Positions 19,980-30,360 of a stretch of DNA of 64,000 nt are shown piece after piece. The notes below the pieces were generated by a model. It saw only the letters and a program-made list of their open reading frames with translations, did not search any database and was not told where the DNA came from. The DNA comes from Arthrobacter sp. S39 (GTDB lineage Bacteria > Actinomycetota > Actinomycetes > Actinomycetales > Micrococcaceae), in contig NZ_SIHX01000003.1 of the NCBI RefSeq assembly GCF_004320525.1, positions 1 to 64,000 on the forward strand. The letters run 5' to 3'. The position numbers were made by a program, and so were the translations under genes. Each line of letters begins with the position of its first letter. Positions within the stretch are counted from its first letter, which is position 1.

Positions 19980-22900
19980 GTGACCGAGCTACAACTCAGC
20001 GGCCCTGTGCCCGACGGCCTTGCCGAATATCAGCCCCAGCTGCCCGGATCGGGTGTGGCACCCCGGGTACGGACGCTGGTGGAGATCCTGCAGGAGACCG
20101 CAAACCGCCATCCGGACGCGTCCGCCCTCGACGACGGCCGCCAGTCGCTGAGCTATGCGCAACTGATGGATGCCGTGCGCTCCGCCGGACGGGAACTCCA
20201 CCTGGCAGGGCTGGGAGCGGGCGACAGGATCGGTGTGCGGATCCCCTCCGGCACCAACGGGCTGTACGTCTGGATCCTCGCGATCATGCTCATCGGTGCC
20301 GCGTATGTCCCCGTCGACGCCGATGACCCGGATGAACGGGCCCGGCTGGTCTTCGGCGAAGCCAAGGTCAGTGCCGTGGTCACCGGCAAGGGGCTGGCAC
20401 TGACCGAAGACAGGGTCGCGCCGTTCCCGGCCGCACGGCCTGCCACCCCCGAAGACGACGCCTGGGTCATCTTCACCTCAGGCTCCACCGGAACTCCGAA
20501 GGGAGTGGCCGTCCGGCACAGGTCCGCCGCCGCCTTCGTCGACGCTGAAGCACGGATCTTCCTCGCTGCGGAACCGATCGGCACGCAGGACCGTGTCCTG
20601 GCAGGACTGTCAGTGGCCTTTGATGCCTCGTGCGAGGAGATGTGGCTCGCGTGGCGGCACGGCGCCTGCCTTGTCCCCGCGCCCCGTGCCCTGGTCCGCA
20701 CCGGAATGGACCTCGGGCCCTGGCTCATCAGCCACGGCATCACGGTGGTGTCCACCGTTCCCACGCTGGCTGCGTTGTGGCCTGCGGAATCACTTGAAAA
20801 CGTGCGGCTGCTGATCTTCGGCGGCGAGGCCTGCCCGCCGGAGCTTGCCGAACGCCTTGCAGTGGAAGGCCGCGAGGTCTGGAACACCTATGGGCCCACC
20901 GAGGCCACGGTGGTGGCGTGCGCGGCCGAGCTGGGCGGACCGGGGCCGGTCCGGATCGGGCTGCCGCTGGATGGCTGGGACCTGGCCGTGGTGGACGGTG
21001 ACGGCATCCCGGTGGCGGAGGGCGCCGTCGGCGAACTCATCATCGGCGGCGTAGGGCTGGCCCGGTACCTGGATCCTGCCAAGGACGCGGAAAAGTACGC
21101 GCCCATGCCCACTCTGGGCTGGCACCGCGCCTACCGCTCCGGCGACCTCGTCCGCTACGAAGCTGCCGGGCTGGTCTTTATGGGCCGCGCCGATGAACAG
21201 GTAAAACTGGGCGGCCGCCGGATCGAGCTCGGAGAAATCGATGCCGCCCTGCAGGCCCTCCCGGGTGTCGCCGGCGCCGCGGCGGCTGTGCAGACGACGG
21301 CGGCCGGGAACCAGGTGCTTGTGGGATACCTCGCGCCGGCCGGCGACGTGGAACCTGACCTTGCCGCGGCACGCGAAATACTGGCCTCCAGCCTCCCGGC
21401 GGCGCTGATTCCCCTGCTGACCGTCGTCCAGTCGCTGCCGACCAAAACCAGCGGCAAGGTCGACCGGCACGCACTCCCCTGGCCCCTGGCCGGATCGGGC
21501 GCGGCCGAAAGCGACCGCGCTCCCCTGAACCTGCCTGACGACGCCGCCTGGATCGTCGAACAATGGGGCGCCGTGCTCGGCAGCCCGGCAGCAAGCCTGG
21601 ACGCGGACTTCTTCGCCCACGGCGGCGGCTCCCTTGCCGCGGCACAGCTGGTGTCCGCCCTGCGCCTCCGCTACCCCACCATCACGGTCGCGGACATCTA
21701 CGCCACCCCCCGGATCGGGGCCCTCATCGACACGGCCCGGCAGTCGCTGCCTGACGGCATTGCGGCCGCCCCGGCAAAGGAACGCCTTGTCCGGCCGACG
21801 GCCCGCAAGTCCCAGGTCTTCCAGACACTCATGGGTATTCCCCTGCACATCCTGGTGGGCATGCGCTGGCTGACCTACCTGATGGCAGGCAACAACCTCC
21901 TCGCCGGCCTGGCCGGCTTTACTGCCGCACCCACCGTGTCCTGGTGGTGGGTAGGGGCATCCTGGCTGGTCTTCGTGAGTCCCCTTGGCCGGATGGGCCT
22001 GTCCATCGCGGCCGCCCGGCTGCTGCTCCGGAACGTTGGCCCGGGCACGTACCCGCGCTCAGGCAAAGTCCATCTAAGGCTCTGGCTGGCCGAACAGATC
22101 CAGGACCTTGCCGGTGCCGTGAGCCTGGCCAGCGCACCGTGGGTGCCTTACTACGCACGGGCCCTGGGAGCGAAGATCGGCACCAATGTGCACCTGCATT
22201 CCCTGCCGCCGGTGACCGGCCTGCTGTCCCTGGGCAGCGGAGCGAACATCGAGCCCGAGGTGGACCTTTCCGGCTGGTGGATCGACGGCGACCACGTCCG
22301 GATCGGAGCCATCCATGTGGGCGCCGGGGCGACGGTGGGCGCACGCAGCACCCTCATGCCGGGCGCCAGCATCGGCGCCGGCGGACAGGTCGAAGCAGGT
22401 TCGGCTGTGCTTGGCAAGGTGAAAGCGGGGCAGATGGTGGCCGGTTCACCGGCCCGACGCCGGGGCAAGGCCAAGAATGACTGGCCGGACACTCCGCCCA
22501 GCAGCCCGCTGATCGGCCGCCTGTGGTTCGCCGCCTTCGCTTCGGCCTCCGCTGTCCTGGCCATGATCCCTTACGCCTCGGCTGCCGCCGCTGCCGGGAT
22601 GGTCTTCCTCTTCGTCCAGGGCAGCAGTTCCCTGGACGCTGCGTGGCTGCAGATCCTTGCGTCCCTGCCGTTGGCCGCGTTGGCCTGGTTCGCCGCCAAC
22701 CTGCTCCTGGTCCTGGGCACCACCAGGCTGCTCGGGACCGGCCTGAAAGAAGGCTATTACCGGGTGCGGAGCCGGATCGGCTGGCAGGTCTGGGCCACCG
22801 AACGCGTCCTGGACCTCGCCCGTGATCTGCTCTTTCCCATTTACGCGAGCCTGTTCACCCCCGTCTGGCTGCGCCTGCTCGGAGCCAGGATCGGCAAGAA

Positions 22901-23930
22901 CGTGGAGGCGTCCACGGTCCTGCTGCTGCCCAAGATGACCACGGTGGGCGAAGGCGCGTTCCTTGCCGACGACACCATGGTGGCCTCCTACGAACTCGGC
23001 GGCGGCTGGCTGAGGATCGCCCCGGCGAAGATCGGCAAACGCTCCTTCCTGGGGAATTCCGGCATGACGGCAGCGGGCCGGAGCGTCCCGAAGAACTCCC
23101 TCGTGGCGGTGCTGTCCGCAACCCCTTCGAAGGCAAAATCCGGAACGTCGTGGCTGGGCAGCCCGCCGGTCAGGCTTCGCCGCACAGCCATCGCCTCGGA
23201 CACCACACTGACGTTCCAGCCCCCGCTCCGGCTGAAAATAGCCAGGGCACTGTGGGAGCTCTGCCGCTTTGTGCCCGTCGTCCTTACCGTGGGCCTGGCC
23301 GCCGGCGTGCTCCTGGCGTTCGATTGGTTGGCAGGCACCGTCGGCTATGGCCTGGCCGCGGGGCTGGGCGGGTTCGTGATGCTGCTGGCGGGCGCCGTCG
23401 CCGCCGGCAGCGCCGTGGTGGCCAAGTGGCTGCTCGTGGGCCGGATCCGGGCCGGCGAACATCCGCTCTGGAGTTCCTTTATCTGGCGCAACGAAGTGGT
23501 GGACACGTTCATCGAAATGGTCAGCGCCCCGTGGTTCGCCCGCGCAGCAAGCGGGACGCCGGCACTGGTGTGGTGGCTCCGCGGACTGGGCGCAAAAATC
23601 GGTTCCGGGACCTGGTGCGAGAGCTACTGGCTGCCCGAAGCGGACCTGGTGACCCTGGGCGCGAACTCCACGGTCAACCGCGGCTGCGTGGTCCAAACGC
23701 ACCTCTTCCATGACCGGATCATGAGCATTGACACTGTTACGCTCGAGGAGGGAGCAACCATGGGACCGCACGGCGTCATCCTCCCGCAGGCACGCATCGG
23801 CCATGGCGGAACAGTGGGTCCGGCATCGCTGGTGATGCGCGGGGAGACGGTGCCCGCCGGGACTTACTGGATGGGCAATCCGGTCAGTCCGTGGGCCGGC
23901 CCGGACGTTCCAGCACCCCGCCTGAAGTAA
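19980..23930 (+). CDS. Membrane-bound single-module NRPS-like enzyme, Pls/PosA (polylysine synthetase) architecture
   Basis: The ~1316-residue protein starts with a complete adenylation domain: TSGSTGTPKG near residue 165, NTYGPTEATV, YRSGDLVR and the C-terminal Lys in LPTKTSGKVDRHAL. A carrier domain follows with the phosphopantetheine Ser in FFAHGGGSLAAAQL near residue 550. There is no condensation or thioesterase domain. The rest is three repeats of a membrane-helix pair plus a soluble left-handed-helix-like domain, marked by LGAKIGTNV, LGARIGKNV and LGAKIGSGT. This is the A-T-(TM2-domain)x3 plan known from epsilon-polylysine synthetase. Aligning the A-domain pocket by eye gives D-A-E-S-I-G-T-V-V-K, like lysine-type codes. 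The GTG at 19980 fits the conserved N-terminus, with GTG 19965 an alternative. Confidence 0.9.
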   Translation: MTELQLSGPVPDGLAEYQPQLPGSGVAPRVRTLVEILQETANRHPDASALDDGRQSLSYAQLMDAVRSAGRELHLAGLGAGDRIGVRIPSGTNGLYVWILAIMLIGAAYVPVDADDPDERARLVFGEAKVSAVVTGKGLALTEDRVAPFPAARPATPEDDAWVIFTSGSTGTPKGVAVRHRSAAAFVDAEARIFLAAEPIGTQDRVLAGLSVAFDASCEEMWLAWRHGACLVPAPRALVRTGMDLGPWLISHGITVVSTVPTLAALWPAESLENVRLLIFGGEACPPELAERLAVEGREVWNTYGPTEATVVACAAELGGPGPVRIGLPLDGWDLAVVDGDGIPVAEGAVGELIIGGVGLARYLDPAKDAEKYAPMPTLGWHRAYRSGDLVRYEAAGLVFMGRADEQVKLGGRRIELGEIDAALQALPGVAGAAAAVQTTAAGNQVLVGYLAPAGDVEPDLAAAREILASSLPAALIPLLTVVQSLPTKTSGKVDRHALPWPLAGSGAAESDRAPLNLPDDAAWIVEQWGAVLGSPAASLDADFFAHGGGSLAAAQLVSALRLRYPTITVADIYATPRIGALIDTARQSLPDGIAAAPAKERLVRPTARKSQVFQTLMGIPLHILVGMRWLTYLMAGNNLLAGLAGFTAAPTVSWWWVGASWLVFVSPLGRMGLSIAAARLLLRNVGPGTYPRSGKVHLRLWLAEQIQDLAGAVSLASAPWVPYYARALGAKIGTNVHLHSLPPVTGLLSLGSGANIEPEVDLSGWWIDGDHVRIGAIHVGAGATVGARSTLMPGASIGAGGQVEAGSAVLGKVKAGQMVAGSPARRRGKAKNDWPDTPPSSPLIGRLWFAAFASASAVLAMIPYASAAAAAGMVFLFVQGSSSLDAAWLQILASLPLAALAWFAANLLLVLGTTRLLGTGLKEGYYRVRSRIGWQVWATERVLDLARDLLFPIYASLFTPVWLRLLGARIGKNVEASTVLLLPKMTTVGEGAFLADDTMVASYELGGGWLRIAPAKIGKRSFLGNSGMTAAGRSVPKNSLVAVLSATPSKAKSGTSWLGSPPVRLRRTAIASDTTLTFQPPLRLKIARALWELCRFVPVVLTVGLAAGVLLAFDWLAGTVGYGLAAGLGGFVMLLAGAVAAGSAVVAKWLLVGRIRAGEHPLWSSFIWRNEVVDTFIEMVSAPWFARAASGTPALVWWLRGLGAKIGSGTWCESYWLPEADLVTLGANSTVNRGCVVQTHLFHDRIMSIDTVTLEEGATMGPHGVILPQARIGHGGTVGPASLVMRGETVPAGTYWMGNPVSPWAGPDVPAPRLK

Positions 23931-23973
23931 GTACCTGCCAGTCCGCCACCGTTTGTGATTGAGGCCCCACCCC

Positions 23974-25359
23974 ATGAGTGTCCCAGAACCCGCCAGCTCC
24001 GGAACCGCCGTGGGAACGGCCGAAACCAGCGTGCGGCCGGACCGGTATATGCCTGGCCACGGCACCAGCGCCTACAGCGTTGGACGGTATGAACTGGACC
24101 TGGACTACCGGCTCTCTTCCAACCGGCTCAGCGGCCACGCGCTCCTCCACGCCACGGCGGCACGCCAGGCATCCGCCGTCGTCCTGGACCTGGTGGGCCT
24201 CCGCGCCAGCAAGGTGCAGTTCAACGGGCGGCGCGTCCGGCGCTTTGTGCAGCGTGGCGAGCAGCTGGTGGTGCATCTCGATGCCGACCTCCTCCCCGGG
24301 GACGCCTTCACGCTGGACATCCGCTATGAAGGCAATCCGTCGCCGCGCCGCGGGCTGTGGGGTGAAGTGGGCTGGGAAGAACTCACCGACGGCGTGCTGG
24401 TGGCGGGGCAGCCTAATGGCGCCCCGTCCTGGTTTCCCTGCAACGACCACCCCGGGAACAAGGCCAGCTACCGGATCACCGTCACCACCGACGCCAATTA
24501 CCGGGTTGTCTGCAATGGCCGGCTGGTAGGGCACAGCATCCGGGCCAGCCGGGAATCCTGGACCTATGAGCAGGAAGAGCCGATGGCCCCTTACCTGGCC
24601 ACCGTCCAGATCGGCCGGTACCAGTCAGTGATCCTCGATCCCGGGGACAGCCCGGGCGGGGTGCTGCAGTCCGCGGCGGTCCCGCCTGGCCTGGCAGCCG
24701 ACGCCCTGCAGGGGCTCCGCCTGCAGCCGGAGATGATGCGCACGTTCGTCAGCTGCTTTGGACCCTACCCGTTCGCGGAGTACACGGTGGTGGTGGCGGA
24801 CGATGTCCTGGAGATCCCGCTGGAGGCCCAGACCCTGTCCATCCTGGGCCGGAACCACCTCAGTCCGGACTGGGATTCCCAGCGCCTGATCGCCCATGAG
24901 CTCTCACACCAGTGGTTTGGCAATTCCCTGACTGTCAGCGGATGGAGCGATATCTGGCTGCATGAAGGGTTCGCCTGCTACGCGGAGTGGATCTGGTCGG
25001 AGGCTGCCGGGGTGATGGGCGTCCATGACCGGGCGACGACGGCCTGGCGGCGGCTCTCGGCCGCGGGCCAGGACCTGGTGATCGGGGATCCCGGTCCGGA
25101 GCTGATGTTCGATGACCGCGTCTACAAGCGGGGCGCCCTCGCACTGCACGCCCTGCGGTTGCGGTGCGGGGACCTGGCGTTCTTTACCCTGCTGCAGGAA
25201 TGGACCAGGACGCACCGGCACGGATCGGTGTCCACCGCGGAGTTCATCCTCATGGCGGACCGGGTCGCCGGCCTCGATTCAGAGGCGCTGCTGCATCCCT
25301 GGCTGTTTGAGGAGGCCCTGCCGCCGCTGCCGACGCACGGGCGGCACGCCGCCAGCTAG
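23974..25359 (+). CDS. M1-family zinc metallopeptidase (aminopeptidase N-like)
   Basis: The 461-residue gluzincin has HELSHQWFGN (HEXXH near residue 307) and the third zinc ligand in LHEGFACYAEW, with the standard 18-residue spacing. The exopeptidase-type GAMEN loop is replaced by IPLEAQTLSIL, as in some actinobacterial M1 proteins with a LEtQT form. It is shorter than aminopeptidase N (about 850), keeping the beta-saddle and catalytic domains only. No signal peptide is evident. It starts 44 bases after the NRPS-like gene on the same strand, so co-transcription is likely. A role in trimming or degrading that enzyme's product is inference. Confidence 0.9.
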   Translation: MSVPEPASSGTAVGTAETSVRPDRYMPGHGTSAYSVGRYELDLDYRLSSNRLSGHALLHATAARQASAVVLDLVGLRASKVQFNGRRVRRFVQRGEQLVVHLDADLLPGDAFTLDIRYEGNPSPRRGLWGEVGWEELTDGVLVAGQPNGAPSWFPCNDHPGNKASYRITVTTDANYRVVCNGRLVGHSIRASRESWTYEQEEPMAPYLATVQIGRYQSVILDPGDSPGGVLQSAAVPPGLAADALQGLRLQPEMMRTFVSCFGPYPFAEYTVVVADDVLEIPLEAQTLSILGRNHLSPDWDSQRLIAHELSHQWFGNSLTVSGWSDIWLHEGFACYAEWIWSEAAGVMGVHDRATTAWRRLSAAGQDLVIGDPGPELMFDDRVYKRGALALHALRLRCGDLAFFTLLQEWTRTHRHGSVSTAEFILMADRVAGLDSEALLHPWLFEEALPPLPTHGRHAAS

Positions 25360-25377
25360 CCGCTGCACAGGCAGCTG

Positions 25378-26034
25378 TCACCCGATGGCGACGGCGGCCA
25401 CCAGGGTTCCCGGCAGGCCGGTGTCCGCCGGGTCGAGGTCTGTGAGTCCGGGCCTGGCCAGGACGTCCACGGCGCGGGGATCGCGCCGGAGTCCTTCGCC
25501 CGTCATTTTGAGCCAGGCCTCCTTGCGGGCCCAGAGCCGGGCCCGTTCACGCAGCTGGTCCTGCCCGGCCAGGTTTTCGACGGCGTGACGTTCCTGCGGG
25601 CCCAGGGCCACGGCGTCGAACCCGTCAAAGTCCAGCCGCGCAGGGTCCTCGGCGTCCACGCCCAGCCGCATCCCGGCACGTGGTGCCGGCAGCCCCGCGA
25701 GCAGGATCCATTGCGGCGTCCGGGCCATGCTGAGCAGCAGCGGCAGCGGCTCTCCCCCGCGGGTGTAGCCCGGCCTGCCGTGGGCAAGGGCCGGTCCGGA
25801 GCCGCAGCGCGGACAGGCATAGGACGCCTTGAGCTCCCCGGCCGGCAACTCCAGCAATGCCGCGGCAAAACGCCGCAGCGCAGCCCTGCCGGCGATGAAA
25901 CGCGCCCGCGCTCCGGGCTCCATGGCCGCCGCCCGGGCGGCCTCCACAGGCTCCAGCAGCACCACATCGGAGCCCGGACCGCCCGCAGATTGGCCGCGGA
26001 GATCCACTGCCTGCAGGACGAGTCCGGGCTCCAT
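25378..26034 (-). CDS. 4'-Phosphopantetheinyl transferase (Sfp-type)
   Basis: The 218-residue protein transfers phosphopantetheine from CoA to a carrier-protein Ser. The two diagnostic motifs are present: RLGVDAEDPARLDF (GVDxE magnesium site) and LWARKEAWLKMTGEGL (WxxKEAxxKxxGxGL). A short insert with CPRCGSG (25806-25821) contains two Cys in a knuckle-like pair, not typical of Sfp. It converges on the M1 gene, 18 bases apart. The obvious target is the carrier domain of the adjacent NRPS-like enzyme. Confidence 0.92.
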   Translation of the reverse strand: MEPGLVLQAVDLRGQSAGGPGSDVVLLEPVEAARAAAMEPGARARFIAGRAALRRFAAALLELPAGELKASYACPRCGSGPALAHGRPGYTRGGEPLPLLLSMARTPQWILLAGLPAPRAGMRLGVDAEDPARLDFDGFDAVALGPQERHAVENLAGQDQLRERARLWARKEAWLKMTGEGLRRDPRAVDVLARPGLTDLDPADTGLPGTLVAAVAIG

Positions 26035-26043
26035 CTCAGTCAG

Positions 26044-28587
26044 CTAGCGCTGGACGGCACCGAAGCGCTCGGCGGCCAGTGCTACCGCGCCTTCGCGCGC
26101 GGCTGATGCCTCGTCTGCCGTCAGGGTGCGGTCCGTGGCGCGGAACCTCAGTCCGAAGGCCAGCGACTTCTTGCCGTCCTCGATGCCCTTGCCGGCGTAG
26201 ACGTCGAACAGCGCGACGTCCTCCAGCAGTTCGCCGGCCCCCTCGCGGAGTGCATCAAGGACCTGGTCCGCAGGAATGTCCTGCGGCACCACCAGGGCAA
26301 CGTCCTGGGTGGCGACCGGGAACGTGGAGATGTGGCGGGCCACAATCACATCCGCGGCTGCCTCGAACAGCGCATCCGCGTTGAATTCCAGCGCCACCGA
26401 ACGGGCAGGCATGTCGTGCGCGGCGAGGAGCTTCGGGTGCAGTTCGCCGGCGTAACCCACCACCTCGCCGGTCCGCAGCGAAAGCTGCGCGGCCCGGCCC
26501 GGGTGGAACGCCTGGTGCGTGCCCTGGCTGACCACGATCTCCACGCCCAGGACGTCGCCGGCGAGCCGGGCGATGTCCAGTGCGTCGGACCAGTCCCAGG
26601 CGCGCGGCGTGTGCGCCGCGGCAGCGGGGGAATCATGGCCCGTGAGAACCGCGGCGACGTACAGCGGCTGGTCCGGAACGCCGTCGTATAGTGCATCCAG
26701 CACCTCGTCGGCGGGCTTGACGCCGAGCGGCGGGATGGACGCCGTGCCCACCGTGGAGCCGGGCAGGAAGACCAGGCCTGACTCGAAGAGTGCCAGATCG
26801 CGGAAGCCGCGGGAGTGGTTGCGCTTGGCCACCTCGATGAGCCCGGGGAGGATGGAAGTCCGCAGGTAGCCGTGCTCTTCGCTGATCGGATTGGCCAGCT
26901 TGACCGCGCTCCGGGCAGCACCCTGCTCCGCGACGCCGAACGTGTCGTTGGCGGCCTTGGAGACAAACGGGTAGGCCAGGACTTCGGTCAGGCCGGCGTC
27001 GGCCAGTGCCTGGATCAGCCGACGGCGCTGCTGCTGCAGGCGGGTCAGGCCACGTCCCGGAGGGGCCACCGGGAGGGTGGCGGGGATGTTGTCGTAGCCC
27101 ACCAGCCGGGCGATTTCCTCGGAGAGGTCCTCTTTGGTTTCCAGGTCGTTGCGCCAGCTCGGCGCCGTGACTGTCCAGCCGCCGTCGTTCTTTTCCACGG
27201 CAGCGCCGAGGTCCACCAGCGAGGTGGTGATCTGTTCTTCCGTGAAATCGATACCGATCCGCTGGGCGGCGAAGCCCGCCGGCAAGGCGATGCTCACGGC
27301 GTCCGGCGCCGACCCGACGTCGGTCCCCGCCTGGTCAGCAACCCCGCCGGCAAGTTCCACCAGGAGGTCAACAACGCGCTGGGCGGCGATGTCCGCCACG
27401 TGCCAGTCCACGCCGCGCTCGAAGCGCTTGGACGCCTCGGACGGCAGCTTGTGCCGTCGGCGGGAACGGCCAATGGATACCTCGTCGAAGTGCGCGGCCT
27501 CAACCAGGACGTTCGACGTCGAATCGCTCACCTCGGTGGCTGCACCGCCCATGACGCCGGCGATGCCGATCGCGCCGGAGCCGTCGGTGATCAGGAGGTC
27601 CTCGACGTCGAGCGTGCGCTCCTTGTCGTCCAGGGTGGTGATCTTCTCCCCCGCGACGGCGCGCCGGACCACGATGTCGCCGGACAGCTTGTCCAAGTCG
27701 TAGCAGTGCGTCGGCTGGCCAAGCTCGAGCATGACGTAGTTGGAGATGTCCACCGGCAGCGAGATGGAGCGGATGCCTGCCAGCCGAAGGCGCGACACCA
27801 TCCACAGGGGCGTCGGCCTGGTGGCATCGACGCCGCGGACGGTACGGGCCACAAAGCGGTCGCAGCCGGGCTTGCCGTAGATGGGCGCGTCGTCGTTGAG
27901 CTTCACACCGTAGCCGCCGGTGAGTTCGGCCGGAGCCTGGACCTTGGTGGCGGGGTCCGTGAAGGCGGTTCCGGTGGCGTGCGCGTATTCGCGGGCCACG
28001 CCGCGGATGGAGAACGCGTAGCCGCGGTCCGGGGTGACGTTGATCTCGGCGGCTTCGTCGTAGAGGCCCAGAAGGTCCATGGCGTCCGTGCCGATTTCGG
28101 GATCCAGCCCGATCCGGGACAGGACCAGGATGCCGTCGTGGTCCTCGCCGATGCCCAGTTCGCGGACGGAGGCGATCATGCCGGCAGAGAGGTGGCCGTA
28201 GGTCTTGCGCGCGGAGATGCGGAAGTCGCCGGGCAGGACGGCACCGGGAAGGGTGACCACCACTTTGTCGCCCTCAACGAAGTTGTGGGCGCCGCAGATG
28301 ATGCCCTGGACACCGGACGGGTCGATGCCGTCGCCGGTGAGGGCCTGCTGCTGGCCTTCGGGGACAACCCGGACCTGGCACCAGTTGATGGTCTTGCCGT
28401 TGGTCTGCGGTTCCTTGACGATGCTCAGGACCTGGCCCACGACGATCGGGCCCTGCAGGGTGTCCGTGGGGCGGTGGACCGCTTCCTCTTCAAAGCCAAC
28501 CTTGACCAGTTCGGCCATCAGGTCTTCGGCCGTTGCTCCGGCCGGTACTGCTGCGAATTCACGCAGCCAGGAAAGTGGGATACGCAC
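26044..28587 (-). CDS. pheT: Phenylalanine--tRNA ligase beta subunit
   Basis: The 847-residue beta chain of the alpha2-beta2 enzyme charges tRNA-Phe together with PheS. Domains in order are the tRNA-binding OB fold (about 40-160, QTNGKTINWCQVRVV), the B3/B4 editing domain, B5 and the C-terminal anticodon-binding domain (STFPVATQDVALVVPQDIPADQVLDALREGAGELLEDVALFDVY). The GTG at 28585-28587 (V-R-I-P-L-S-W-L) is the family start. It lies two bases after the pheS stop, with GGAG inside pheS as ribosome binding site, so the subunits are coupled. The frame open upstream is a shadow of pheS. Confidence 0.97.
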   Translation of the reverse strand: MRIPLSWLREFAAVPAGATAEDLMAELVKVGFEEEAVHRPTDTLQGPIVVGQVLSIVKEPQTNGKTINWCQVRVVPEGQQQALTGDGIDPSGVQGIICGAHNFVEGDKVVVTLPGAVLPGDFRISARKTYGHLSAGMIASVRELGIGEDHDGILVLSRIGLDPEIGTDAMDLLGLYDEAAEINVTPDRGYAFSIRGVAREYAHATGTAFTDPATKVQAPAELTGGYGVKLNDDAPIYGKPGCDRFVARTVRGVDATRPTPLWMVSRLRLAGIRSISLPVDISNYVMLELGQPTHCYDLDKLSGDIVVRRAVAGEKITTLDDKERTLDVEDLLITDGSGAIGIAGVMGGAATEVSDSTSNVLVEAAHFDEVSIGRSRRRHKLPSEASKRFERGVDWHVADIAAQRVVDLLVELAGGVADQAGTDVGSAPDAVSIALPAGFAAQRIGIDFTEEQITTSLVDLGAAVEKNDGGWTVTAPSWRNDLETKEDLSEEIARLVGYDNIPATLPVAPPGRGLTRLQQQRRRLIQALADAGLTEVLAYPFVSKAANDTFGVAEQGAARSAVKLANPISEEHGYLRTSILPGLIEVAKRNHSRGFRDLALFESGLVFLPGSTVGTASIPPLGVKPADEVLDALYDGVPDQPLYVAAVLTGHDSPAAAAHTPRAWDWSDALDIARLAGDVLGVEIVVSQGTHQAFHPGRAAQLSLRTGEVVGYAGELHPKLLAAHDMPARSVALEFNADALFEAAADVIVARHISTFPVATQDVALVVPQDIPADQVLDALREGAGELLEDVALFDVYAGKGIEDGKKSLAFGLRFRATDRTLTADEASAAREGAVALAAERFGAVQR

Positions 28588-28589
28588 TG

Positions 28590-29651
<1,062 letters not shown>

Positions 29652-29875
29652 CTACTGTTCTTAGCTACGAGTCGGGGCTGACGTATTTCCTCAATGAACT
29701 GGGCAGCACTGCGCGGTTTCCCGGCAGCGCATCCGTCACTGGCAGGCCACGTTATGGATCCATCCAGGATGAATCCACTCGGCGGCCAGGTCCGGGCCAC
29801 TGAATCAGTACCGGTTGGAACTGCCGGCGGCCACTATCTTCCAGTCTAAGTGAAGGCTCCGGCTACCATGGCCTC

Positions 29876-30358
29876 ATGACACAGCGGCAGCGCCGGGCGC
29901 CAGCCAGGCCGTTGACGGCGGGTCAGCGGGCACGGCAGCTCGCAAACCTGGCCAACGGCACAACCCTGCTTGGCCTGGCCGTTGCCCGGGCTGCCCGGAC
30001 GGCCATCACTCAGGGGCCACGGGGACTCGTCATCGCCTCTGGGTACACGTGGCGCCTTCCCCACGCAGGCGCTTTCACCGTGGGGAATGTCGTCCTTTCG
30101 CGGGGCCCCGCGGCGCTGCTGACGTCCAACGCGGCGCTCCTCGGCCATGAGGAAAAGCACTGCAGCCAGTACGCCTGCTGCCTTGGGCTGCCGTTCCTTC
30201 CGCTCTATTTCGTGGCGGCAGCGTGGTCACAGCTACGCACCGGAAATCCGGCGTCGGCCAACTTCTTCGAACGGATGGCCGGCCTGGAAGCCGGCGGCTA
30301 CGTTGATACCAGGACACCAAGGCCGGCCCCGCACGGCGCCGGAGGAATCGAGGTTTGA
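29876..30358 (+). CDS. Small protein with an HEXXH zincin-like motif, function unknown
   Basis: The 160-residue protein belongs to no family recognised with certainty. It has a basic N-terminus and a compact core: LPHAGAFTVGNVVLSRGPAALLTSN, then LLGHEEKHCSQYACCLGLPFLPLYFVAAAW. HEEKH fits HEXXH and the surrounding pattern (G-N-V-V...LL-x-HE-x-x-H-x-x-Q) recalls DUF4157-type mini-zincins. A third ligand could be the Glu in FFERMAGLEAGGY. The hydrophobic stretch after HEEKH could be a membrane helix. It ends two bases before the SIMPL gene, so the two are probably an operon. Confidence 0.75.
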   Translation: MTQRQRRAPARPLTAGQRARQLANLANGTTLLGLAVARAARTAITQGPRGLVIASGYTWRLPHAGAFTVGNVVLSRGPAALLTSNAALLGHEEKHCSQYACCLGLPFLPLYFVAAAWSQLRTGNPASANFFERMAGLEAGGYVDTRTPRPAPHGAGGIEV

Positions 30359-30360
30359 CC

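Noticed and set aside
29652..29875. T-box or attenuator leader for pheST
   Set aside because: No T-box core sequence, specifier loop or phenylalanine-rich leader peptide was found.
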